In this document: in pieces, positions 1-9,265 of the stretch
Numbering within the stretch: position 1 is the stretch's first letter
How the letters are laid out: each line of letters starts with the position of its first letter
Source: Parus major
Taxonomy: Eukaryota > Chordata > Aves > Passeriformes > Paridae
Reading direction: 5' to 3'
Assembly: GCF_001522545.3 (NCBI RefSeq)
Contig: NC_031792.1
Location: 776,050 to 840,049 of the forward strand
DNA: 64,000 bases
Translations under genes and position numbers: made by a program
The notes under the pieces: generated by a model
Seen by the model: the letters and a program-made list of their open reading frames with translations, nothing else
The model's database searches: none
Told to the model about the DNA's origin: nothing

Positions 1-279
1 GTGGGGGCTCCGGCCACCCCGCAGCCAAGAATTCCGTGTTGGTGGATGCAGATCCCGAGGGAACAGCGTCCCTTTGTCCCGAGCAATGTCCCCGGACACG
101 GAGCTGTCCCCAGGGGTGGCTGCAGGGACACTGAGGCACGGGAAGTTTCCCACGGCCGGGGTGTGCAGCCGAGCGTGGCTGAACCGTGAGCTCCATCACC
201 CAGGGCCTTGCTCTACCCTCCAGATAACGCATCTAAAACATGTTTATTTCCATCCAGGCTGCTTCTCAATTTGATTATT

Positions 280-1030
280 TATCTCCCGTTTAGCCTCTGA
301 CAGATCAAAGGCTCGGCGGAGGGGAAGCGGAGCCGGGCTGCGCATGAAAATGAGCCTTGATACATAATTAATTAACATGAAACAGTTTCATTAGGAGACG
401 GTGTTACATGGCTGTTTGTCTTAAAAATTTAAGCTGTGTAAAGAGCAGGGGGGAAGCACACCTCCCTGCCAGCCCCTCTGCTGGTGCTGCCCATCCCAAC
501 CTGGGAGCACTGGAGGGGCTGGAGCGTGGCCCCCTCTCCCTGAATCCTCTGCAAAGTCCCCTACCCTCCATTATTAATCTGTTTTTAATTCTATTAAGAG
601 ATAGCCAGGAGAAAGAGTATCAATTTTAGATTAACAAGGTTATTAGCACTTAATTATGTGAGGTGTCTTTGTAATTGAAAAGGAAAAGAGGAAGCACCAT
701 AAATATCCCGGCCCCCGAGCTCCTGGGGGTTTGCGTGTGGCTCTTTATTCACGAGGCTGTGGAACCATAAATATTAAATATCTGGTGAAAAAAAAATTAC
801 AAGGCAGAGAGAGGATGCCCTCTGGATATTCCGGCGCCGAATGTTCTTGCATTTACAAATATTCATTAGCTGGGATCTGCAAAGTTATTTCCACCAAGAC
901 TCGGTGAAGGAGGAAGAGAGAGAGGTTATTGAAAAAAAAAAATAGAGTCTAGAGTAAATATTATTAGTAATTTTTATCTCTGCGTGTCCCTAATTATTCC
1001 ATAATTAGGGAAAGTGCACATATGCATATA
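280..1030. promoter_or_regulatory. Candidate conserved non-coding block, homeodomain-type motifs
   Basis: This AT-rich stretch has many TAAT/ATTA cores (for example taattaattaac near 366 and cttaattatg near 650), repeated ATAAATAT runs near 700 and 770-780, and no coding potential. Such dense homeobox-type motifs in an otherwise GC-rich flank are typical of developmental enhancers conserved across vertebrates. Conservation was not tested, so the call rests on composition only. Confidence 0.35.
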
Positions 1031-2044
1031 CAATCACTAACCTGCCAGTCTCAGGGATTCTCATTCCCAGCCCTGCTGTGGGACGGAGTCACCAGGGAAA
1101 ACTCTCCTTCCCAAAAAGCCAAGGGGGTGTCTGTGCCCAGGGGACCCCACTGTGCCCCCGTGCCCAGGTGCTCCCTGCTGGAAGCCCGGGATGGTTTAGG
1201 GAGCCACCAGCTCTGCCGAGCACCCACGACCTGGAGCTGCTGCCAGTTAGAGAGACATTAAATGACAAATCTCAGGTTCTTTTTAATTAAAAAATAATAG
1301 AACTCAGCAGGAAACGGAGCAATAGCACAACACTGCCAAAACCCACTTTGCTGGGGCTGCTAAAACAACAGCAGCTGGGGGGAGAGGCCACATTCACCTC
1401 TGTGGGGACAGGACAGGCAGGGGGGCCGAGGGTCCCCTCCAGCAGCCCCGCTCCCCTGGGCACAGGGCTCCTGGGGACAGCGCTGGCACACCCCACCAGT
1501 TAGCCTCGTAATCTAAACTAAACACATTGCCACGAGCTCATCAACAAAAATCTAATTACGCTGCGCCAGGCCGGGCTTAATTGCTCGTCCTTGACACGAG
1601 CAGTGCCCGTGGAAGCCCAGGAGCCAGCGAGAGCCTGGGACTGGAATTATCCTGCTCCCTGGAAAAAGCATGAAAGGAAAACGGGGGAAAAAATATGGCT
1701 GTGCAATTAGCAGAGAAACAGCAGACAAATCAGCTGGGTAATTGCTGGGGGGAGCTCCCAGGGTCATTAGCAGGTATGGGGAATACTGCTGCAGGCTCCA
1801 GAGGGACACACGGGAGCCCAGGGACTCCAAAAAGGGGGAAAATGGCTTAAAACCAGCTTTTCTCCCAGTAAAGAGAAGCTGGAGCAGATTCCGAGCCTGG
1901 AGCAGATTCTGAGCCTGGCCCAGCCTCCCCCAAGCACCACGGGGCTCCTCATTTGCTGCTCCCACTAACGAGGAAATCGGGATGCAGGAGGTGGCTGAGC
2001 CCCGCTGCCTCCCCCGCACGCTCCTCCCCGACTTATCACCACTC

Positions 2045-2215
2045 ACAGGATGTTTACAATAATTTTTAATTTGCGCAATTATTAATCATTTTTCTATCTG
2101 TCTCATTTGCATAATAATTACTCTGCTTGCTGTTTGCCATGACTGTGAATGACAGTGGTTTAAATTAAATTAAGATTTTAATATTCATTTTTTTGGGTTA
2201 AAGCTAATCAAAGTT
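2045..2215. promoter_or_regulatory. Candidate conserved element with POU octamer
   Basis: An AT-rich block carries a perfect octamer atttgcat at 2105-2112, followed at once by aataatta, plus several ATTA cores and a run of TAAATTAAATTAAG. It contains no plausible exon. The octamer next to a homeobox core is the kind of composite used by POU factors; activity is inferred, not shown. Confidence 0.35.
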
Positions 2216-3148
2216 GCTGCTCGATGCCAAGACCAGGGCTCTGCCCTTCCAGAAGCACTAATGAAGAGATCCAGTGCGGGTGTCACTGCTCCATCTCCAT
2301 CACCCAGCTCATCCCAGAGGATCCCGCAGTGTTTTCCTGTTGCTTTGCTGCCAGAACTGCTCAGACAAGGCCATGGCTGGGACAGGGGATGTGGGATGCA
2401 GGACAAGGGCACAGGGACAAACCCAACTCCCTTCTCCCCAGGCAGTGCACGGGGATGGGATCAGGGAGGGAGGTGTTCACCACGTGAGGCCCCCCCTTTC
2501 CTCACAGATATCTCCTAAAAATGAAGTGTCTGGTAACGAATAACAGATGTGTAAATCCAGAATTGTGATGAACAAAGAGGTCCCGAGGGTAGTACCTCTC
2601 AAATTTTTAAACTCCAGCCTTCAAAATCAGCTGCAAGAGCAGAACCTGATGCCATTTTCAGGTCCTAAGCACATTTTGTTTAGTACCAACATTTAAAAGT
2701 GCTTTGCCTCCTTGAGAGCAGCTTACAGTCCCAAGTGTGACACGAGCCAGCTGCTGGCATCTGTGGCTCTGCAAGAGCAGCCACTGTCACCAAGCAGGTG
2801 AAGAAGGTACCAGCATCCAGCTCTGCTCACCAGGGCAAATCCAATCATTCCACAGCAGGTTCTTCACATCTCCAGCAGCACTCAGATTAAGTGAGAGCAA
2901 AAACGAATGTGTCAAGTGGAACTGCACTTGTCGAGGCTGTAGCTGCCTCAGGTTACAGGGGGAAATGAAACAGGGCTTTGGTGACAGAAGGGGAAGCACA
3001 ACTGGAAGCATCTGTCTGGAAATGTGCTGCCACCTCCCACCCCCTTCTCCCAAACCATCTCCCTGCCCTGCAGGTGCAGCAGGGCTGGGAATGGTTCACC
3101 CGCCCTGGAAAAACCACCACAGGCAGAATCGAGTAAAAAAGGAAAGGT

Positions 3149-4205
3149 TTTATTTACAGGTGAACACACAAATTCCAGGGCTGCTGGGAATGTTACAAAG
3201 GGATGAAAACCAGGGAAGTCCCAAGAGTCTGGCACTCCAGAGCAGACTTTACTCCTACCCCTCCCACCCACAGCCCTCCCAGCGCTGGAGAATCCCTGGA
3301 AAGAGCGATCCTGCCCCTGCCCACTGCTGCAGCCAAGGCAGATCTCCATGGAAACTGCTGCCTGCATTTCATCCCTGCTCCCTGGGACCTCAACAACAAC
3401 AACTGTACTTATTTCCACAAGTGCTTTCTGGCACACAGGGATCAAGGGAAGCTCTGCCTGGCCTCCAGCTCTGAGACTGACAAATCTGATCACAGAAGGG
3501 CTGCCACACGTCCCCCCCGAGCGAGCCCCAGGCAGCAGCGTGGGGGAAGTGCTGAGATCAGCCCCAAATCCAGAGGGGTCTGGGGGGACCAGCTGCTCCA
3601 AACCAGGGGGGAAGCAATTACAGGTCTCAAGTCCTGATTCCCTACACATTTACTTCCACTAGAAATGGACCCCTGAAGAATTGCTGAGGCTCCTGAAGAT
3701 CTTGCTGCCCAATGCAGCACTGCAGGTCATTTTTTCTTCCAGTGCCAGAGCATTCCCTGCTCTGTTTCCTGTTTGGACAGGGTCAGGAGAAGCTGAGTTT
3801 GAACTTTCCTGCACGTTGGTGAACTTCCTGCACGATCTGCATGGCAAAATAACTGCATGAACTTAACAAAAGTTCAGAAGTTCAACTTAACCTGAGTTCT
3901 GGAGCAGTCTGACCCACTGCACGAGGGGAACCCTCCCAAGCCCAAGTGTTCAGCAGATTTTCACCTGAGATTTAGGACACCTGAAGACTTGGGAACCACC
4001 CTCAGAGGTCAAAGCATTTGGCATAGAACAGAAGTTTGTTAGAAAACAAACAAGAAGAGGTGTCCTCCCCAGAGAGCTGGAGGCTCTGGCTGACAGGGAG
4101 GTCCAGTGGGCTGCTGAATGCCGAGGACAGGGCTTGTTCCAGGGAGAGCAGGCCATTCCTCAGGGCTCTGTGGGTGGTGCCTGTGGGTCCCTGCAGGAGC
4201 TCTCC
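3149..4205 (-). other. BUD13: BUD13 probable 3' UTR and poly(A) signal
   Basis: Downstream of the BUD13 stop codon (minus strand) there is no further exon. The first AATAAA on the minus strand that I can see is at 3149-3154, about 1.05 kb past the stop. I take this as the likely end of the transcript. A nearer non-canonical signal cannot be excluded. Confidence 0.5.
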
Positions 4206-7200
4206 CTACATGTCCTCGACGCTCCATTTGTAGGCGAGCTCCTGCACCGCCTTCTTGTTGGCAATGCGGGCAAAGCGCTGCTGCTCGAACCCGTTGGACC
4301 TGCAAAGGAACACCCAGTGACAGGAGCTGCTGGGCACAAACTTCACAAGTTTTCCATTAATTCTCTCTGGCTCAGATTCCACCTGGACCTGTGGTTATCA
4401 AGAGCTGATGTCTTTGAAGTTCCTCACCCCCCTTGTCCCATCTGCCCCATCATCCATTTGTAACTTAATCCAATCAACATTCCAACTGCCAGCAACCTCA
4501 CTCATCCCAAAACTGGAAACCTTTACACTGGGAACTCCCTGAAGCAAAACTCCTTTATTTTTACTGTTATTCCAACAACAACAAGTACCTGTCCACACCG
4601 TCCCAGCGATGCCCAGGCCAGATGTTAAACCTGTTGAGTGGAGGTGCTGGTCCCTTGTACCTGGGTTTTTCTGGAACACAAAGAGCAGAACAGCTGTTCT
4701 CAGCCAAGTGGTCACATCCTCACCCACCCAGGAGGTGTCTGCAGGTGGGTACAGGCAGAGAGCACAGGCTCCTGACAGCCAGCTACAGCTGCCAAAGGCT
4801 CACTGTGACAAACTGCTGAGTTTTCAGTCACCAGGCCCTGCTCTCCCACCAACAGCTCATGTAACTGTTGCTGGTAACAAGCCAGCAACTCCAGAGAGTC
4901 CAGAAGTCCCAGAAGTCAGCTGCTCCAGCAGCCTTTGGCTATTTACTGATGCCTTAAACCACACACAGGGGTATTCCAGAGCCAAACCTTTCTCCTTGTT
5001 CTCCTTGGCCTTCCTTTTCTTGATGAGAGCAGCCATGGGGTCTCCTTCCCTCTCCTGTTCCCTCAGCATTCGATCCAGGTCCTGGTCATCGATGTAACGG
5101 GCCAAGGGCTTCTGCATCTCCCTGACTGCATCCTCCACATTCTGCTGCTGCTGCCTCTCCTGTGCCAGCCTGGAAAACACACAGTGTCACCCAACCCAAG
5201 CCATCACTCCTTGAGACTTGTTCAGTGTGCAGGATGGGTCACTGAACTCCCACTGCCTGGGCAGCATTCCCAAAGTATCTGCAGCAAAGGAAGGGGTTTC
5301 CAGACACATGGAAAACGTGCTGGTCCCAGGCTCAACCTCAGAAATGCAACACCAGTCTGGCAGCAGATCTGAACTAAAACCAGGGGATGGGAGGCCCAAG
5401 GGTTGTGCTCAGGAGTTCCTCACTCACCCTTTTCCCCACTTGGCATATTGCTCTTCTCTCTTGGACTCTGCCTCAGCCTTCAGCCTCTGCTCCAGCTGCT
5501 CCTGGGCCAGGTTCCTCTTGCGGCCGGACTTGTCTCGGTACACGGTCTGAGCGTTCCGGGATTCCTCTGGCAGGGACAGAATTTGGAACATTTTCTCAGC
5601 TCCAGACAATGAAGTGACTTCTCTTTTGTTTGTCCTAATCTCCCAAAGAGCCTGTCACCCAAAGCCAGGCAGGATCTCAGCTCCTGCTTTTCCCGGCTGC
5701 CCCACACAGACCCTGGGCTCTCTGATTATCCCTCAGCTCCTTCAGACTTGCAGAGGAAAAGCATTTCACACTCCCTGTCATTTCCCTGGCATTGCTCTTA
5801 AATCCCCACACAGAACAGTGGCCCTGGGCAAGGCTTCCAGCAGCATGTCCAGCTGCAGCTCCACAGGGAGGCTCCCCACCAGCACCCCTGTGCCAGGGCC
5901 TGAGCAGCAGAGGAGGAGAAGGGGAGCTGGGGTTGGGGCCGTGTTCCACTCTCACCTTCCAGGTGCTTGGTGCTCCTCTCGTGCTTCCGGAGCTCCTGCT
6001 TCTCCCTCTGCAGCACATCAGCCGACACCAGGCCAGCTCTGACCCCGTATGCCATCGTGTCAGCCTGGAAATCACACAGATCCCACAGCTACAGCCGGCT
6101 GACGGGCACAGCCAGGGAACACAGAACGAGGGTGACACAAACCACAGGGACAGCCCTGTTACAGCCACTTGTACAAAAACTTCCACAGCTGGAAGGGAAA
6201 GAGACAACCTTTACCTTCTTGGGAGAGCCCTTGGCATCCTGGCGGTGTGGGGAGTGCTCTGGGGGACTCCATGACCTGTGCTGGTCCTTCTGGGCAGGCG
6301 AGGCCCGTCCTGGAGGAGACAAATCAGAGAGTGAGGATTTGCTGATTCCTCCAAGCTGATCACACTCAGGGAATCACTACGGGCACAGCCCAGGCTGAAG
6401 GCTGGGTAAACTCTCGCCCAGCCGTGCACGTGTACAACGACAAGAGCCAGCTGTGGCTACAGGGACAGACACCTGCCACTGCCAGCTGTGCCAGCTGTGC
6501 CAGCACAGCACCAGCCCACAGCACTCACCTGTGGCAGTGTGGATCCCAGGGAGCCCCCAGGACACGGGGAACACAGCGTGTGACACTCACCTTTCGTTCG
6601 GCTCCTTTTCCCACTCGGGGACCCCGGCTTCTCTCTCCGAGGAGACAAATCCTGACACTGCCGCCGGGGAGGTGACAGGTCAGGGGTGTCATGACGCCTT
6701 NNNNNNNNNNNNNNNNNNNNNNNNNNNNNNNNNNNNNNNNNNNNNNNNNNNNNNNNNNNNNNNNNNNNNNNNNNNNNNNNNNNNNNNNNNNNNNNNNNNN
6801 NNNNNNNNNNNNNNNNNNNNNNNNNNNNNNNNNNNNNNNNNNNNNNNNNNNNNNNNNNNNNNNNNNNNNNNNNNNNNNNNNNNNNNNNNNNNNNNNNNNN
6901 NNNNNNNNNNNNNNNNNNNNNNNNNNNNNNNNNNNNNNNNNNNNNNNNNNNNNNNNNNNNNNNNNNNNNNNNNNNNNNNNNNNNNNNNNNNNNNNNNNNN
7001 NNNNNNNNNNNNNNNNNNNNNNNNNNNNNNNNNNNNNNNNNNNNNNNNNNNNNNNNNNNNNNNNNNNNNNNNNNNNNNNNNNNNNNNNNNNNNNNNNNNN
7101 NNNNNNNNNNNNNNNNNNNNNNNNNNNNNNNNNNNNNNNNNNNNNNNNNNNNNNNNNNNNNNNNNNNNNNNNNNNNNNNNNNNNNNNNNNNNNNNNNNNN

Positions 7201-8792
7201 NNNNNNNNNNNNNNNNNNNNNNNNNNNNNNNNNNNNNNNNNNNNNNNNNNNNNNNNNNNNNNNNNNNNNNNNNNNNNNNNNNNNNNNNNNNNNNNNNNNN
7301 NNNNNNNNNNNNNNNNNNNNGAGAGCTCCAAGGAGCCGTTGTGTTTCCCTGCTGGGGGCGAGGGCTCTGGGGAGTCGTGGCGCCGCCGCCTGCGAGGGCA
7401 GAGAAGGTGACAGAGAAGGTGACAATGAGCTTGGTTTGTCTGGAAGCAAAGCAGGACCCACAGAGCTGCGAAGAGGGCCAAGGCTGGGAACAGCTTTGTG
7501 AACGAGGATTCGTTTGGATTCTGCACCCCAGCCTTCCCAGGGCAGATCCCAGAAGCCCCCCAAGGCAGCCTGGATCCCAGCACAGCTGGAATATTAACGT
7601 CTCCACCATGACCATCACTCAAACTGACAGGGACCATCACCCCAATCTCCCTGGCAGTGTCACAAACACCCAGAGCTGCCAGTCCCCCGCCTCAGGCAGG
7701 GGTTATCCAGCAGAGAAAGGTATCCAGCAATGCCCACATTTCCCAGCAGAGCAGCTGGAAGGCACAGAACCAGTCGGTGAAGACCAGGGTGAACCGAGAG
7801 CAGAATTCCTGCTTGGAGCCCCCATACCTGGAGCCAGACTTGGCAGGTCCCGACACATCCGAACTCTGCGAGTCCTCATCTGGAGGAAAGCAATTGGAAT
7901 CACCATTACTGGGGCTCTGCCCAGCTCAGCAGCCCTCCAGCACCTCAAGGATCATTATCCTTGAGATAATAAGGATATTATCATATCCTTATAATAAGGA
8001 GAGGGTGGAAGGGGCTGCTTTCACCTCCTAGAAGCTTCCATTTGGAGTTTGTTCGGAATTCCTCCATGAGCTTCACCTCATCGGGGCGCTCATCAATGAA
8101 CTCTGCCACCTGCAAACAGCACAGGAGCACCAGGGGCTCGCAAAAAGGCAGAATTCCTGCTCCTGACACAGCCAGGCAGGCCCAGCAGCCCCAGTCCCTG
8201 GGCCTTGCTCCAGCAGAGCCCTGGCTGGCCCCTGCTATGTGAAGAACGAGCTGCTTTGATCCGCAGGGAGCTCCCTCGTTCCTCCAGAGCTCCGAGCAGG
8301 AAATCACCCATCCCAGAGGCAGAACACACAAAACACGGGGCGGGGAGAGGCGCTTCAGCAAGTTCTTCCCAAGGTGGCCGTAAGAACAGACTGAGGGTGA
8401 GACCGCGTGTGACCGGACTCACCACAGGCATGTCCCCTTCGTCCTCCTCCTCCTCCTTCTCCGGGGCGGCGGCGATGCTGTTCCAGCTCACATCGTCATC
8501 CACGATCCGCATGCTGGGGCGGGGAGAGGCGCTGCGGTCAGGACCCGCCGGAACGGGGGGATCTGCGGGGGGGAGCCCCGGGGGGGGCTCGGAAGGAGGG
8601 TCTGGAGAGGGGAGTGGGCTCGCGGGGGTGCACAGGGCCGCTCCTGCTGCCGCCTTCCCCCGCCACTCACCCGGCTCTGCCGGTGCCGCCCGGGGGCTTC
8701 TTCTTGCGGCGGCGGCGGGGCTGGGCGGGCTCGGCGGGGCCGCTCAGGTACCGCCGCAGGTACTCGGCCTTCGACACCCCCGGCGCCGCCAT
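4206..8792 (-). CDS. BUD13: BUD13 homolog, RES-complex splicing factor
   Basis: BUD13 belongs to the RES (retention and splicing) complex of the activated spliceosome. Exons in transcript order: 8671-8792, 8423-8513, 8025-8109, 7828-7879, 7389 into the assembly gap and out to 6591, 6215-6309, 5956-6064, 5428-5566, 4988-5169, 4589-4670, 4206-4299. The start is [18 protein letters not shown], as in vertebrate BUD13; [10 protein letters not shown] and VAEFIDERP follow. The middle exon carries [22 protein letters not shown] repeats. The C-terminus has the family core with [39 protein letters not shown] and the end YKWSVEDM. Splice phases agree on both sides of the gap. The donor after 4988 is an unusual GTTTGG, yet it is the only one that keeps the frame. 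A CpG-rich promoter lies immediately upstream of exon 1. Confidence 0.96.
6701..7320. other. Assembly gap of 620 N inside BUD13
   Basis: 620 undetermined bases split the arginine/serine/proline repeat exon of BUD13. RHDSPEP-type repeats run into the gap from 7321-7389 and similar repeats come out at 6591-6700. The phase at both edges shows the true exon length must leave remainder 2 on division by 3, whereas 799 bases (with 620 N) leaves 1. So the stated gap size is wrong, or an intron is hidden in it. Confidence 0.95.
7944..7992. repeat. Two adjacent perfect hairpins in a BUD13 intron
   Basis: The inverted repeat CTCAAGGAT (7944-7952) and ATCCTTGAG (7957-7965) with a 4-base loop is followed by ATAAGGATA (7969-7977) and TATCCTTAT (7984-7992) with a 6-base loop. 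Both have 9-bp arms sharing an AAGGAT core. They lie about 30-80 bases downstream of the donor of the third BUD13 exon. Confidence 0.8.
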
Positions 8793-9035
8793 CGCGCTCT
8801 GACGCAAAACTCCGGCGCCGGCCGGAAGGGGCGGGGCCTGGGCATGGATATCTGATTAGTGGGCGTGGTCACTGCCATAAATGGAGTCCGATCGGGATAT
8901 GGGCGTGGTCATTACCATAAACAGGGCCGGTTGTATCGGGAAATGGGCGTGGCCATGCACAGAATAACCATAAATGGTGCTGAGGGCGGGGCCACACGGC
9001 GCTTATGAATGAAGCAACAGCAGGACACCAATCAA
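8793..9035 (-). promoter_or_regulatory. BUD13: BUD13 promoter region with tandem GC-box/CArG units
   Basis: The interval between the BUD13 start codon and the ZPR1 poly(A) signals is only about 250 bp. Next to the start codon is a GC-rich core with an ETS-type site (CCGGAAG, 8822-8828) and a GC box (ggggcgggg, 8829-8837). Farther out are three tandem units of about 40-44 bp starting at 8861, 8901 and 8945. Each opens with GGGCGTGG (KLF/Sp type) and contains a CCATAAA core; in units one and three this is a complete CArG box, CCATAAATGG (8875-8884 and 8968-8977). Confidence 0.6.
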
Positions 9036-9039
9036 TCAC

Positions 9040-9265
9040 TTTATTGATCAGCTTTATTGGGGAGTCAGCACCACTGCCACCCCCTGCCCCAACACATCAG
9101 CACTGCACACAACATCTCCCCCGGGGACGCCTGAGGCCCAGCCCCGCTGCCTTCGGGCAAGAACAGCTCCCCCGGCCCCGGGAAGGGCAGGAGAGTCCTG
9201 GCCCCACACAAGTGCTGGTCCCTGGAGCAGCTGGGGCAGGGGTGGGAGGGCTGGGCTGGTCCCCG
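9040..9265 (-). terminator. ZPR1: ZPR1 3' UTR with two poly(A) signals
   Basis: Two AATAAA hexamers on the minus strand, at 9053-9058 and 9040-9045, lie about 210-225 bases after the ZPR1 stop codon. They give a short 3' UTR that ends about 250 bp before the BUD13 start codon. Confidence 0.8.

Larger units (their letters stand above)
1..3130. other. Gene-free flank left of BUD13
   Basis: I see no exon with splice sites and no recognisable protein here. Open frames on both strands (the longest is 245 codons, 2737-3474 plus) are low-complexity and unlike any family I know. Two AT-rich blocks, described separately, stand out from the GC-richer background. In other amniotes the region beyond BUD13 is a gene desert towards CADM1 that is rich in conserved non-coding elements; that this window shows the edge of the same desert is inference. 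Confidence 0.6.

Noticed and set aside
2737..3649. Two long overlapping open frames (245 codons plus, 233 codons minus) left of BUD13
   Set aside because: They overlap on opposite strands in GC-rich DNA, show no family motif and lie partly in the probable BUD13 3' UTR.
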